Below are positions 1 through 9,158 of a DNA stretch of 64,000 nucleotides, in pieces (positions within the stretch are counted from its first letter, which is position 1; the number at the start of each line of letters is the position of its first letter). The notes below the pieces were generated by a model. The model did not search any database and had not been told where the DNA came from. It was given only the letters and a program-made list of their open reading frames with translations. Position numbers and translations under genes: made by a program. The DNA is from Aquipseudomonas guryensis (GTDB lineage: Bacteria > Pseudomonadota > Gammaproteobacteria > Pseudomonadales > Pseudomonadaceae): NCBI RefSeq assembly GCF_014164785.1, contig NZ_JACJFN010000001.1, positions 930,001 to 994,000 of the forward strand, written 5' to 3'.

Positions 1-932
1 GCGTATCGAGCTCGTCCAGCAGCACCCTGCCAACCAGCACCCCGCCCTTCACCTTGGACGGCGACAACGCCTACTTCGTGAAGAACGCAGCCTACGGTGC
101 AGATGCCCGTCACCGCTTCGACATCTTCCTGCCCAAGAGCGCCTACAACAGCAAGACGCGCACGCCGCTGGCAATCTTCATTCACGGCGGCGGTTTCTCC
201 TCCGGCGCCAAGGAAGACGCCTACAGCAGTAGCAACCAGAAGCTGATCAAGGCTCTGCTGGCCAAAGGCGCCGCGTTCGCCAGCATCAACTACCCGCTAA
301 TCAGCAAGAGCGGCGAGACGGTGGGCCTGATCAAGTCCCTGCGCGGCGCCCAGCGTGCCCTGCAGTACCTGAAGCAGGACACGCGCTACAACATCGATCC
401 GCAGCGCGTGGTACTGCTCGGCAGCTCCGCCGGTGCCAGCATCGCGCTGTGGCTGGCCTTCCACGACGACATGGCCAACCTCAGCAGTGCCGACCCGGTG
501 GAGCAGCAGTCCACCCGCGTTCGCGGCGCAGCGGCAAGCCAGACTCAGTCCACCCTGGACGTCGTCGGTTGGGAGCGGGTGTTCGCCGAGTACAACTGGT
601 CAGTGGAGGATATGGGCAGTAGCGCGCCAAACTTCTACGGCGTGCGCAGCAGTGCCGATCTGTACCGCTCCAGCACCGTGGCCTACCGCCAGGAAGTGGA
701 CTTCCTCAATATGATGGACGCCGCCGACCCGGAAATCTGGGTCGCCACCGACGGCGTGCCGGTCAGGGCACCGACCATCACCGGCATCCTCTATCACCAT
801 CCCTACCATGCCCGCACCCTGCGTGATCAGGCCCGGGCAGTCGGGCTGAAGGCGGGGGTCATAGTGCCGGCGCTGAAGATCGCCACCACCGAGGAAAGCC
901 TGACCAACTTCATCCTGCGCAAGCTGAATTAG
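1..932 (+). CDS. alpha/beta hydrolase (esterase/lipase-like), 5'-truncated
   Basis: Serine hydrolase of the alpha/beta fold, probably a carboxylesterase in the hormone-sensitive-lipase/BD-FAE style; the substrate cannot be told. The frame is open to the window edge, and the Ser/Thr/Pro-rich stretch before the first TTG (position 54) looks like the linker after a secretion or lipoprotein signal, so the true start lies outside. Counting from that TTG, the oxyanion-hole motif HGGGF is at about residues 44-48 and the nucleophile elbow GSSAGA at 123-128 (Ser125). A late HHPYHARTL segment (about 247-255) probably supplies the catalytic His. A 12-bp stem-loop follows the stop. It is convergent with the M23 peptidase gene. 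The family assignment is firm, the biological role unknown. Confidence 0.8.
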   Translation, partial: VSSSSSSTLPTSTPPFTLDGDNAYFVKNAAYGADARHRFDIFLPKSAYNSKTRTPLAIFIHGGGFSSGAKEDAYSSSNQKLIKALLAKGAAFASINYPLISKSGETVGLIKSLRGAQRALQYLKQDTRYNIDPQRVVLLGSSAGASIALWLAFHDDMANLSSADPVEQQSTRVRGAAASQTQSTLDVVGWERVFAEYNWSVEDMGSSAPNFYGVRSSADLYRSSTVAYRQEVDFLNMMDAADPEIWVATDGVPVRAPTITGILYHHPYHARTLRDQARAVGLKAGVIVPALKIATTEESLTNFILRKLN

Positions 933-946
933 GGCCAGGGGGCAAC

Positions 947-980
947 AGCCGCTGCCCGCTCGCTGCGACGGGCAGCGGCT
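947..980 (+). terminator. possible terminator hairpin after the hydrolase gene
   Basis: Perfect 12-bp stem, AGCCGCTGCCCG pairing with CGGGCAGCGGCT, around a 10-nt loop, 15 bases after the stop codon. No T-run follows, so it is a weak intrinsic terminator or an mRNA 3'-end stabiliser. Confidence 0.4.
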
Positions 981-1120
981 AATTCCGGCTGTCAGGGTCG
1001 CTGGCTGAGTGAGCGAACAGCTGGGGCAATGCACGGACGCAGGATGCCCCATGGCGGGGTCGAGAAGACTGTGCCTAGAACCTGCTCACTGCGAAACGAC
1101 AGCCGGCAGCCCGGCGTTGC

Positions 1121-2017
1121 TCACTCGCCGCCGACGGCAAAGTTGGGCAGGCTGTCGACCGGTTGGGCGAAGTTGAACGGAATCGATTCCAGGGCCAGGC
1201 CGACATTGCGCTGCACCACGAAGTGCAGGTGCGGGCCGGTGCTGTTGCCGGTGTTGCCGGAGCTGGCCAGGCGACTGCCGACCTCGACGCGCTGACCTTC
1301 CTGCACGCTCACCGAGCCGCGCAGCAGGTGCAGGTAGACGCCCATGGTGCCGTCGTCATGCAGGATGCGCACGAAGTTGCCGGACGGATTGTTACCGCGC
1401 CCACTCTGATTGTTCTCGGTCTTCACCACCACCCCACCACGTGCAGCGACGATCGGCGTGCCCTGCGGCATGGCGATGTCCAGGGCGTAGCGCCCGCGCG
1501 GAGTGAAGTGGCTGTACTTGCCGTTGGCGCCCTGGGTCAGCTTGAACGGCCCGCCACGCCAGGGCAGCGGGTAGCGGTAGAGCTGGGGCTGCAGCCGTGG
1601 ATCACCCATGGCATAGCGCAGGCGCGGCTTGTAGCTCATCGGTTTGGCAGCATCGAGGGGCGCCAGGGTGGCCAGGCGGATCTTGCTGCGTGGCGGCAGC
1701 ACCCAGCGGATCGGCTGCTCCGGCGCACCGCTGGCATTGACCACCTTGTTCAGGCTCAGCTCGATCTCGACCGGAGCGTAGAGGTCATTGCGGATCAGCA
1801 GGGTTTCGCCGGCGTCATGCTTCTTGGTTTCCAGCTTCACCAGGTTGTCCAGGCGCTCGATCATGCGATCGCGGAACACGAACACCTGGGCGCCGGCCAC
1901 GGCCTTGTCGCTATAGGTAACCACGCCGTTGGCATCGACGTACTTGTAGATGGTCAGTGCGCTGGCCGGGGTAGCCGCCAGCAACGCTGCGCAGAAGAGA
2001 AATGAACGCCCTAGCAT
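1121..2017 (-). CDS. M23 family metallopeptidase with DUF4124 N-terminus
   Basis: Predicted periplasmic zinc endopeptidase or LytM-type protein acting on peptidoglycan cross-links. The ATG at 2017 is preferred because it gives a clean signal peptide (LFCAALLAATPASA); a GTG three codons upstream is possible. After cleavage comes a DUF4124 segment (TIYKYVDANGVVTYSDK, about 22-38), a beta-rich middle, and an M23 domain in the last third. Metal ligands fit the family: SH in YSHFTPRGRY, the Asp of ALDIAM, and the HLHF motif. GNTGNSTGPHLHF is the typical LytM core, so the enzyme looks catalytically competent. It stands alone and converges with the hydrolase gene. The exact physiological role (cell division, remodelling or recycling) is not visible. 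Confidence 0.85.
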   Translation of the reverse strand: MLGRSFLFCAALLAATPASALTIYKYVDANGVVTYSDKAVAGAQVFVFRDRMIERLDNLVKLETKKHDAGETLLIRNDLYAPVEIELSLNKVVNASGAPEQPIRWVLPPRSKIRLATLAPLDAAKPMSYKPRLRYAMGDPRLQPQLYRYPLPWRGGPFKLTQGANGKYSHFTPRGRYALDIAMPQGTPIVAARGGVVVKTENNQSGRGNNPSGNFVRILHDDGTMGVYLHLLRGSVSVQEGQRVEVGSRLASSGNTGNSTGPHLHFVVQRNVGLALESIPFNFAQPVDSLPNFAVGGE

Positions 2018-2142
2018 GACTGTCACGGATCGAGTGGTTTTTGGCTATCCGGGGTTAGCAAGACTAGCAGCGCCGGCCAGCACGTGCGAGCCGCGAAGGG
2101 TCGTGCTGTGACCGGGCTCACCGCCGCCGGTCGCGGCGACCT

Positions 2143-2203
2143 GTAGCCCGGATGCAATCCGGGGCCAGGCCACGCCAACTCTCCCGGATTACATCCGGGC
2201 TAC
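2143..2203. repeat. dispersed palindromic repeat pair (GTAGCCCGGAT family)
   Basis: Two inverted copies of GTAGCCCGGATGCAATCCGG are separated by about 20 bp (2143-2163 and 2183-2203). Each unit is itself an imperfect palindrome. The same unit occurs at 26781-26801, 27783-27803 and 29642-29703. This is a common intergenic repeat type in Pseudomonas; here it follows the response-regulator gene. Confidence 0.8.
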
Positions 2204-3111
2204 GCGCCGGGGCTGAAGTGCTTCTGCGCGGAGCCGCGGGCGATCAGGCGCGACAGGTAGTCGAGCTTCTGCGGGTCGCGGTCGACGAACTTGAAGGTGA
2301 CCTGCAGCCATTCGCTGTCCGGTTTCGGCTCCAGCGCCGCCACCGCGTGCAGGTAGCCGTTGAGACGCGCCGTTTCGGCGGCCTCGCCCTGCTCCAGGTC
2401 GAGCACCGCACTTTCCAGCACCTGCGGCAGAACCTCGCCACGCCGAACCACCAGCAGCGCTTCCTTGAGGCTCAGGGCCTTGATCACGCAGTCCATGTTA
2501 CCGCCGGGCAGACGCAGCTGGCCCTGGCCACGGCCGCCTGGTGCGCTGGCAGCCGGTTTGGCAGCAGCGGCGGGTTTGGCGAAGCCGGCGGCGGCAACCG
2601 GCGCAGCAGCCTTGGCCGCCGGTTTGACCACTGCGGCGTTGCCACCGGTCAGGGCGGCCAGCGAGTCATTGGCGAAGCTGCCTGTGCTGAGCATCTTCGG
2701 CGGTGCACTGGACATCAGCGCCTGCAGCTTGCCGGCGCGGTGCAGGGCCTTCTTCACCTTGGTGATCAGTTGTTCGTTGGAAAACGGTTTGCCGATGAAA
2801 TCGGAGACGCCGGCCTGGATCGCCTGCACGACGTTTTCCTTGTCACCCCGGCTGGTGACCATGATGAAGGGCACGATCTTCAGGCTGTCCTGCTCGCGGC
2901 ACCAGGTAAGCAGCTCGAGGCCCGAGAGCTCGGGCATTTCCCAGTCACAGAGGATCAGGTCGACCGGTTGCCGGCTCAGCATCTGCTGGGCCTTGCGTCC
3001 GTTGATCGCTTCCTCGATCTGGATACCGGGGAAATGGTCGCGCAGCCCCTTCTTCACCAGGTCACGGATAAAGGTTGCGTCGTCCACCACCAGCACACTG
3101 ACTTTGCTCAT
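2200..3111 (-). CDS. CheY-like response regulator with C-terminal output region
   Basis: Two-component receiver protein. From the ATG at 3111 (MSKVSVLVVDD) the receiver spans about residues 1-125, with acidic residues D10/D11, phospho-acceptor D56 (LILCDWEMP), the conserved Thr/Ser at 86/87 and K108 (GKPF). An Ala/Pro/Lys-rich low-complexity linker of about 60 residues follows, then a roughly 105-residue C-terminal region that is beta-rich and PilZ-like in pattern but lacks a clear RxxxR motif. The sensor partner is not in the window. It lies directly downstream of phoU on the same strand, an arrangement I recall from PAO1 (PA5364-PA5365), but no sequence feature ties it to phosphate control. 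The longer frame to 3129 lacks a better start. Confidence 0.85.
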   Translation of the reverse strand: MSKVSVLVVDDATFIRDLVKKGLRDHFPGIQIEEAINGRKAQQMLSRQPVDLILCDWEMPELSGLELLTWCREQDSLKIVPFIMVTSRGDKENVVQAIQAGVSDFIGKPFSNEQLITKVKKALHRAGKLQALMSSAPPKMLSTGSFANDSLAALTGGNAAVVKPAAKAAAPVAAAGFAKPAAAAKPAASAPGGRGQGQLRLPGGNMDCVIKALSLKEALLVVRRGEVLPQVLESAVLDLEQGEAAETARLNGYLHAVAALEPKPDSEWLQVTFKFVDRDPQKLDYLSRLIARGSAQKHFSPGA

Positions 3112-3219
3112 CGGCCACTCCTGCGACAATGCTCACAAGCATAGCTGCGGATGATGGCCCAAGGCCAACCGCGATCACTCAGGGATTTCCCGAGTGACCG
3201 CCGGGCCCTGTCCGGCCAC

Positions 3220-3948
3220 TTATTCGGCCGGTTTGCCCTGCACTTCTTCCTGCATGCGTGCCAGACCCATGTGCCGTACGTCGGTACCGCGCACCAGGTA
3301 GATCACCAGTTCGGCGATGTTGCGCGCGTGGTCGCCGATGCGTTCCAGCGAGCGCAGCACCCAGATCACGTTGAGTACGCGGGTGATCGAGCGCGGGTCT
3401 TCCATCATGTAGGTGACCAGTTCGCGCAGGGCGGTCTTGTACTCGCGGTCGATGGTCTTGTCGTACTGCGCCACCGACAGGGCCAGGTCTGCGTCGAAGC
3501 GGGCGAAGGCGTCCAGCGCCTCCTGCACCATGCGCCGCACCTGGTCACCGATATGCCGCACTTCGACGTAGCCACGCGGCGCTTCGCCTTCCTCGCACAG
3601 CAGGATGGCGCGCTTGGCGATCTTCGACGACTCGTCGCCGATGCGCTCCAGGTCGATCACCGACTTGGAGATGCTGATGATCAGGCGCAGGTCGGAAGCG
3701 GCCGGCTGGCGGCGGGCGAGAATGCGCAGGCATTCCTCGTCGATGTTGCGCTCCATCTGGTTGATCTGGTCATCGATCTCGCGCACCTGCTGGGCCAGGC
3801 CCGAGTCGGCGTCGATCAGCGCGGTGACTGCGTCGTTGACCTGCTTCTCGACCAGGCCGCCCATCGCCAGGAGGTGGCTGCGCACTTCCTCCAGCTCGGC
3901 GTTGAACTGCTGGGAGATGTGATGGGTGAGGCTGTCTTTGTTGATCAT
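3220..3948 (-). CDS. phoU: phosphate transport/signalling regulator PhoU
   Basis: Negative regulator of the Pho response that couples the PstSCAB transporter to the PhoR sensor kinase. The 242-residue length and the two repeated three-helix bundles, with metal-binding E/DxxxD-type motifs (for example DLRLIISISKSVIDLERIGDESSKIAKRA and its second copy around RSLERIGDHARNIAELVIYL), are diagnostic. It is the last gene of the pst operon, 151 bp after pstB; that gap holds a hairpin-forming repeat. The start ATG at 3948 fits MINKDSLTHHISQQFN, the usual N-terminus. Loss of PhoU in relatives makes the Pho regulon constitutive. Confidence 0.97.
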   Translation of the reverse strand: MINKDSLTHHISQQFNAELEEVRSHLLAMGGLVEKQVNDAVTALIDADSGLAQQVREIDDQINQMERNIDEECLRILARRQPAASDLRLIISISKSVIDLERIGDESSKIAKRAILLCEEGEAPRGYVEVRHIGDQVRRMVQEALDAFARFDADLALSVAQYDKTIDREYKTALRELVTYMMEDPRSITRVLNVIWVLRSLERIGDHARNIAELVIYLVRGTDVRHMGLARMQEEVQGKPAE

Positions 3949-4004
3949 GGTCGAGCCCTTGCGAAACTGAGTGAAGGTCTTAGCGAAACGTGCCGGCCTT
4001 TGGA

Positions 4005-4084
4005 AAATCGTGCTGAGCGAGGAGGCGGCGCGCAGACAGTACAGCTAGTACGGCAAGCGCCGCCGACGAAGCGCAGCGCGATTT
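4005..4084. repeat. imperfect inverted repeat between pstB and phoU
   Basis: An 80-bp element with imperfect inverted arms beginning AAATCG and ending CGATTT, containing GAGGAGGCGGCGC and GCGCCGCC as the inner stem. The transcript would fold into a long hairpin between pstB and phoU and could lower phoU expression relative to pstB. No coding potential is seen. Confidence 0.55.
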
Positions 4085-4099
4085 GCCATAGCCGGCGGA

Positions 4100-4933
4100 C
4101 TAGCCGTAGCGACCGGTGATGTAATCTTCGGTCTGTTTTTTGGCCGGGTTGGTGAACAGGGTATCGGTGTCGCCGAATTCGATCAGTTTGCCCATGTACA
4201 TGAACGCCGTGTAGTCGGAAACGCGCGCGGCCTGCTGCATGTTGTGGGTGACGATGACGATGGTGTACTTGCTCTTCAGCTCGTAGATCAGCTCTTCCAC
4301 CTTGAGGGTGGAGATCGGATCCAGTGCCGAGCAGGGTTCGTCGAGCAGCAGCACTTCCGGCTGCACCGCCACGGTACGGGCGATCACCAGGCGCTGCTGC
4401 TGGCCGCCGGACAGGCCGAGGGCCGAGTCGTGCAGACGGTCCTTCACCTCATCCCACAGCGCCGCGCTTTTCAGCGCCCACTCCACGGCTTCGTCGAGCA
4501 CACGCTTCTGGTTGATGCCCTGGATGCGCAGGCCGTACACCACGTTCTCGTAGATGCTCTTGGGGAACGGGTTGGGCTTCTGGAACACCATGCCAACGCG
4601 GCGACGCAGCTCGGCAACGTCTTCGCCCTTGCGGTAGATATTCTTGCCGTCGATGTTGATTTCGCCATCCACGCGGCAGCCGTCAACCAGGTCGTTCATC
4701 CGGTTGAAGGTACGCAGCAGGGTCGACTTGCCGCAACCGGACGGGCCGATGAAGGCAGTGACCCGCTGCTTGGGGATGGTCAACTTGACGTCGAACAAGG
4801 CCTGCTTGTCGCCGTAGTACAGGTTCAGGCCTGGAACATCGATGGCGACGGTTTCCGCCGCCAGGTTGAGGCTTTGCTTGTCGCGACCCAGGGCCGAGAT
4901 GTCGATACCGTGACTGTGTGCTTCGTGCTGCAT
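4100..4933 (-). CDS. pstB: phosphate ABC transporter ATP-binding protein PstB
   Basis: ATPase subunit of the high-affinity phosphate importer, on the cytoplasmic face. Walker A (GPSGCGKST), the Q-loop region ([11 protein letters not shown]), the ABC signature LSGGQQQR, Walker B ([13 protein letters not shown]) and the H-loop ([13 protein letters not shown]) are intact. The length of 277 residues includes a short N-terminal extension common in pseudomonads. GGGAG precedes the ATG at 4933. It lies between pstA (64 bp upstream) and phoU in the same direction, as in the standard pstSCAB-phoU operon. Confidence 0.97.
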   Translation of the reverse strand: MQHEAHSHGIDISALGRDKQSLNLAAETVAIDVPGLNLYYGDKQALFDVKLTIPKQRVTAFIGPSGCGKSTLLRTFNRMNDLVDGCRVDGEINIDGKNIYRKGEDVAELRRRVGMVFQKPNPFPKSIYENVVYGLRIQGINQKRVLDEAVEWALKSAALWDEVKDRLHDSALGLSGGQQQRLVIARTVAVQPEVLLLDEPCSALDPISTLKVEELIYELKSKYTIVIVTHNMQQAARVSDYTAFMYMGKLIEFGDTDTLFTNPAKKQTEDYITGRYG

Positions 4934-4997
4934 GGGATGCTCCCTACGCTAACAAATTCATTCTGCCGCCCGGCGCGAACCTGGGCGGCGCAATTGA

Positions 4998-6674
4998 TTA
5001 ATGATCCAGCGCCTTGTACTTCTCACGCAGGTGATTGCGCAGGTACACGGCAGAAAGGTTGAGCGTCGCGATCACCAGCACCAGCAACAGCGCAGTGGCG
5101 TACACCAGTGGCCGCGCGGCCTCGACGTTGGGGCTCTGGAAGCCGACGTCGTAGATGTGGAAGCCCAGGTGCATGATCTTCTGATCGAGGTGCAGGTACG
5201 GGTAGTTGCCGTCTACCGGCAGGCTCGGGGCCAGCTTGACCACCCCCACCAGCATCAACGGTGCCACTTCACCGGCGGCGCGGGCAACGGCGAGGATCAG
5301 GCCGGTCATCATCGCCGGGCTGGCCATCGGCAGTACCACACGCCAGAGGGTTTCCACCTTGGTCGCACCGAGGGCCAGGGAGCCTTCGCGTACGGCCCGC
5401 GGAATCCGCGCCAGACCTTCTTCGGTGGCGACAATCACCACCGGCACGGCGAGGATCGCCAGGGTCAGCGAGGCCCACAGCAGGCCCGGCGTACCGAAGG
5501 TCGGTGCCGGTGCCGCTTCCGGGAAGAACAGGCTGTCGAGCGAGCCGCCCAGCACGTAGACGAAGAAGCCCAGGCCGAACACACCGTAGACGATCGCCGG
5601 GACGCCAGCCAGGTTGTTCACCGCAATGCGGATCACTCGGGTCAGCGGGCCCTGCTTGGCATACTCACGCAGATAGATGGCCGCGACTACGCCGAACGGG
5701 GTGACGATCACCGCCATGATCAGGGTCATCATCACGGTACCGAAGATCGCCGGGAAGATGCCGCCTTCGGTGTTGGCCTCACGCGGGTCGTCGCTGACGA
5801 ACTCCCACAGCTTGGCGAAGTAGAAGGCGATCTTCTCGCCGGTACCCATGGCGTTGGGCTGGAAGGCACGCACCACCTTGCCCAGGCTCAGGATCACTTC
5901 GCGCCCGTCGACACTGCGCACGGTCACGCTGTCACGGTTGAACGCCTGATTCAGCGCGATCAGCTCGGTTTCCAGCACCTTGTACTCGGCATCCCACTGC
6001 GCCCGCTCGGCATCCAGCTCAGCCTGGGCGACCGCGTCCAGCTTGCCTTGCAGCTCCAGCTTGCGGGTTTGCAGACGCACGCGCTCCAGGCCGGCGTTGA
6101 TTCGGCCGATGTCCTTCTTCTCCAGACGCACCAGTTGCTTGTGCAGCTGCTCGACGCGCTCGATGCGCTCCTGCAGTGCCGGCCAGCTGGCGTCGCCCTC
6201 GGCCACCAACTGGCCGTTTTCCTTGACGTTGACCAGGTAGCCATAGAAGTTGCCCCACTCGCGACGCTCGAAGGCGGTGAGGTTTTCCGGGGTGCGCGGG
6301 TTACTCAGCCATTCGCCAACCACCCAGGTGAAGTCCGCACCATAGAGGTCGCGGTTACCCACCTTGAACAGTTCGCGGGTCATGAACTCGCCACCCTCGG
6401 CGGTCACCGGCAAACCGGAAGCGGCCAGGCGCGCGCGCGGCACTTCTTCGACCTGGGTGATCTCACCCGCCATCACCCGGGCTTCCTGCCCCGGAATCTG
6501 GTAATCGGCTTCGACGATATCCGCCGGCCAGAAGTGACCGAGACCACGCACGGCGATAAGCAACAGCAGGCCCAGGGTCATGATCACCGCGATCGACACC
6601 GCGCCGGCATTCATCCAGATCCACGGCGTACCGCTCTTGAACCAGGATTTCAGGTTGTTCTGTTTCACGGACAT
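4998..6674 (-). CDS. pstA: phosphate ABC transporter permease PstA (long form)
   Basis: Inner-membrane permease subunit of PstSCAB. The C-terminal half (from about residue 300) carries the six-helix permease core with the EAA-type loop (EEGLARIPRAVREGSLALGATKVETLWRVVLP region). The N-terminal half has one membrane anchor and a roughly 250-residue periplasmic, partly coiled-coil insert (RIERVEQLHKQLVRLEKK and following). About 558 residues is much longer than the E. coli protein (about 296) but matches my recollection of pseudomonad PstA. The ATG at 6674 is chosen because GGGAAGG sits 5 bases upstream; the TTG at 6686 is part of that Shine-Dalgarno region. Confidence 0.95.
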   Translation of the reverse strand: MSVKQNNLKSWFKSGTPWIWMNAGAVSIAVIMTLGLLLLIAVRGLGHFWPADIVEADYQIPGQEARVMAGEITQVEEVPRARLAASGLPVTAEGGEFMTRELFKVGNRDLYGADFTWVVGEWLSNPRTPENLTAFERREWGNFYGYLVNVKENGQLVAEGDASWPALQERIERVEQLHKQLVRLEKKDIGRINAGLERVRLQTRKLELQGKLDAVAQAELDAERAQWDAEYKVLETELIALNQAFNRDSVTVRSVDGREVILSLGKVVRAFQPNAMGTGEKIAFYFAKLWEFVSDDPREANTEGGIFPAIFGTVMMTLIMAVIVTPFGVVAAIYLREYAKQGPLTRVIRIAVNNLAGVPAIVYGVFGLGFFVYVLGGSLDSLFFPEAAPAPTFGTPGLLWASLTLAILAVPVVIVATEEGLARIPRAVREGSLALGATKVETLWRVVLPMASPAMMTGLILAVARAAGEVAPLMLVGVVKLAPSLPVDGNYPYLHLDQKIMHLGFHIYDVGFQSPNVEAARPLVYATALLLVLVIATLNLSAVYLRNHLREKYKALDH

Positions 6675-6689
6675 ATACCTTCCCAAGCC

Positions 6690-8975
6690 TTAGAGCGAGG
6701 CGTACTTGACGCGCAGACGCTGGCGCACCAGCTCCGCTACGGTATTCATGACAAAGGTGAAGCTGAGCAGCACCAGCGCCGAGAGGAACAGCACGCGGTA
6801 GTGGGTACCGCCGACTTCCGACTCGGGCATTTCCACCGCCACGTTGGCGGCCAGGGTACGCAGGCCTTCAAAGATGTTCATGTCCATGATTGCGGTGTTG
6901 CCGGTAGCCATCAGCACGATCATGGTCTCGCCAACGGCGCGGCCCATACCGATCATCAACGCCGAGAAGATGCCTGGGCTGGCAGTGAGGATCACCACGC
7001 GAGTCAGGGTCTGCCACGGCGTGGCACCCAGGGCCAGAGAGCCAAAGGTCAGGCTCTTCGGCACGCTGAAAATGGCGTCTTCGGCGATCGAGTAGATGTT
7101 CGGGATTACCGCAAAGCCCATGGCCAGGCCAACCACCAGGGCGTTGCGCTGGTCGAAGGCGATACCTAGGTCATTGCTGATCCACAGGCGCATGTCGCCG
7201 CCGAAGAACCAGTTCTCCAGGTGGCCGCTCATGCCCAGCGAACCGGCACCGACCAGCAGGATTACCGGGATCAGCAGCGCAGCTTCCCAGCCATCCGGAA
7301 TCACCAGGCGGATGCGCTCCGGCAGGCGGCTCCAGGCATAGGCCGCCAGCAGAATACCGATCGGCGTGAGCAGCAGCAGACTGAAGATGCCCGGCAGGTG
7401 GCCTTCCACATATGGCGCGAGGAACAGGCCGGCGAAGAAGCCGAGGATTACCGTCGGCAGCGCCTCCATCAGCTCGATCACCGGCTTGACCTTGCGGCGC
7501 ATGGCCGGGGCCATGAAGTAAGCGGTATAGATCGCGGCGGCGATGGCCAGCGGGGCGGCCAGGAGCATGGCGTAGAACGCCGCCTTCAGCGTGCCGAACG
7601 TCAGCGGCGCGAGGCTCAGCTTGGGTTCGTTGTCCGTGCTGGCGGAGGTGGACTGCCAGACGTAGCCGGGGTCATCGTAGTTCTCGTACCAGACCTTGCC
7701 CCACAGCGAGCTCCAGGAAATCTCCGGGTGCGGGTTATCGATGACCAGGCGTTGCAGCTGGCCCTCGCTCTCCACCAGCACGCGGTTGGCGCGCGGCGAC
7801 AGGGCGATCAGCGCCTGGCCCTCGGCGACCGGCTCAACCAGCAGGGTGCGGTGTGCGGTGCTGTGGAAGATACCCAGGTTGCCTTTGGCATCCAGGGCGA
7901 AGAAACCCTTGCGGCGCTCTTCCGGGAGAATCTGGATGATCGGGCTGTCGCTCAGCTGGAAGCTGCGGATCGACTTCAGCACCGCCTTGCCATCGTCCTG
8001 GCGCACCATGAACCATTGGGCGATACCACCGCCGCTGTCACCGATCATCAGGGAGATGCCACCGAGCAGCGAAGTGGCGTTGCTGACTTCCAGCTTGCCG
8101 TCTTCCAGCAGCTTGTAGCGGCCATTCAGGGTCTTGCTGCGCATGTCGAAGACATCCGCGGTGGCGCGGCCGTTGACCACATACAGCCACAGGTGACGCG
8201 GATCGATGATCAGCGCCTTGATCGGCTCGGCGATCTGCGGCAGGGCGATGCGCTCTTCGCTGAGGGTCACCTCGCCGGTCATCATGTTCTCTTCGCGGCC
8301 CAGGCTCAGCACATGCAGCTCGCTGCTGGTGGAGCCCGTGAGCATCAGGGTGCCGCTGTTCAGGCTAATGCCGACGTGATCCAGGGCACGACCCTGCGGA
8401 TCGAGTCCGATCGGCGCTTCGCCGAAGGGGTATTCGATGCTCGGCGTGATGGTTTGCACATCATTCGGGTAGCTGAGCTTGTAGACATGCTGGAACACCA
8501 GGACCTGGCCGTTGGACAGGCCCAGGGCAACGCGGTTGCTGCCTGGCTGATCCTGACCCACCGAAGCGATCTGCACATCGGCCGGAATCGGCAGCTGTAC
8601 GCTGTTCAGCGGCTGCATCTTCTTCGCGTCGAAGAACTGCACCTGACCGCTGCGATCCAGGCGCATGGCCATCTGGTTCTGCTCTTCCAGGGTCATTAGC
8701 AGTGGCGCAGCGGCTTCCTTGAGCCAGGCGGCCTGCACCGGCTGGCGGCTGTCCAGGCTGGCGCCCTGGAACATCGGCAGCACTACGTAGGCCAGGTAGA
8801 AGAAGATCAGGGTGATGGCACCGAGTACCGCCATGCCGCCGACGGAAACCGCCCAGCGTGCGAGACGATCTTTCAGCGCGCGGATGCGCCGCTTGCGCTG
8901 CAGGGCCGGGGTGTTGAAGTCCAGGCCAAGGGATTTGGAGGTGGCGGTCATGGTTTCACTAGCCAAGTCATTCAT
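6690..8975 (-). CDS. pstC: phosphate ABC transporter permease PstC (long form)
   Basis: Second permease subunit of the phosphate importer. An N-terminal membrane helix (about residues 45-70) is followed by a roughly 400-residue beta-propeller-like periplasmic region, then six C-terminal helices with the permease loop (AEDAIFSVPKSLTFGSLALGATPWQTLTRVV region). 761 residues is more than twice the E. coli length and, as with PstA, typical of pseudomonads; the role of the large periplasmic domain is not established. Only 15 bp separate it from the pstA start. A near-perfect Pho box lies about 80 bp upstream, so pstCAB-phoU can be driven separately from pstS. Confidence 0.95.
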   Translation of the reverse strand: MNDLASETMTATSKSLGLDFNTPALQRKRRIRALKDRLARWAVSVGGMAVLGAITLIFFYLAYVVLPMFQGASLDSRQPVQAAWLKEAAAPLLMTLEEQNQMAMRLDRSGQVQFFDAKKMQPLNSVQLPIPADVQIASVGQDQPGSNRVALGLSNGQVLVFQHVYKLSYPNDVQTITPSIEYPFGEAPIGLDPQGRALDHVGISLNSGTLMLTGSTSSELHVLSLGREENMMTGEVTLSEERIALPQIAEPIKALIIDPRHLWLYVVNGRATADVFDMRSKTLNGRYKLLEDGKLEVSNATSLLGGISLMIGDSGGGIAQWFMVRQDDGKAVLKSIRSFQLSDSPIIQILPEERRKGFFALDAKGNLGIFHSTAHRTLLVEPVAEGQALIALSPRANRVLVESEGQLQRLVIDNPHPEISWSSLWGKVWYENYDDPGYVWQSTSASTDNEPKLSLAPLTFGTLKAAFYAMLLAAPLAIAAAIYTAYFMAPAMRRKVKPVIELMEALPTVILGFFAGLFLAPYVEGHLPGIFSLLLLTPIGILLAAYAWSRLPERIRLVIPDGWEAALLIPVILLVGAGSLGMSGHLENWFFGGDMRLWISNDLGIAFDQRNALVVGLAMGFAVIPNIYSIAEDAIFSVPKSLTFGSLALGATPWQTLTRVVILTASPGIFSALMIGMGRAVGETMIVLMATGNTAIMDMNIFEGLRTLAANVAVEMPESEVGGTHYRVLFLSALVLLSFTFVMNTVAELVRQRLRVKYASL

Positions 8976-9057
8976 AGGTAAGAGCGTCTCTGCGCAGCCA
9001 TGAGCGCGCCATAATGAGTTCTGTCGCTATCTGCGCGGCCAACTCTAACCGCACTGT

Positions 9058-9075
9058 ATGACAGAAAAGTTACAG
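9058..9075 (-). promoter_or_regulatory. Pho box upstream of pstC
   Basis: On the minus strand the sequence reads CTGTAACTTTTCTGTCAT: two 7-bp CTGTAAC/CTGTCAT units separated by 4 bp, matching the PhoB-binding consensus almost perfectly. A plausible -10 (TAGAGT) lies about 10 bp downstream. It should give PhoB-dependent transcription of pstCAB-phoU independent of pstS. Confidence 0.8.
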
Positions 9076-9092
9076 CGCTTTGACAAAGCAAA

Positions 9093-9119
9093 GCCCGCCT
9101 GTCGTAAACGAAGGCGGGC
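9093..9119 (-). terminator. intrinsic terminator after pstS
   Basis: On the minus strand, GCCCGCCT and AGGCGGGC form an 8-bp GC stem around an 11-nt loop, followed by TTTGCTTTG. It lies about 40 bp past the pstS stop and before the pstC Pho box, so it would limit readthrough and keep pstS more abundant than the permease genes. Confidence 0.8.
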
Positions 9120-9158
9120 ATGCGACTTACTGAGGCGTCCTTGCCAGTCAGGCGATCC

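Noticed and set aside
5001..7169. 722-residue open frame opposite pstA and pstC
   Set aside because: It lies fully antisense to two certain genes, is rich in His/Gln/Arg as expected from reversed GC-rich codons, and has no ribosome-binding site or family motif.
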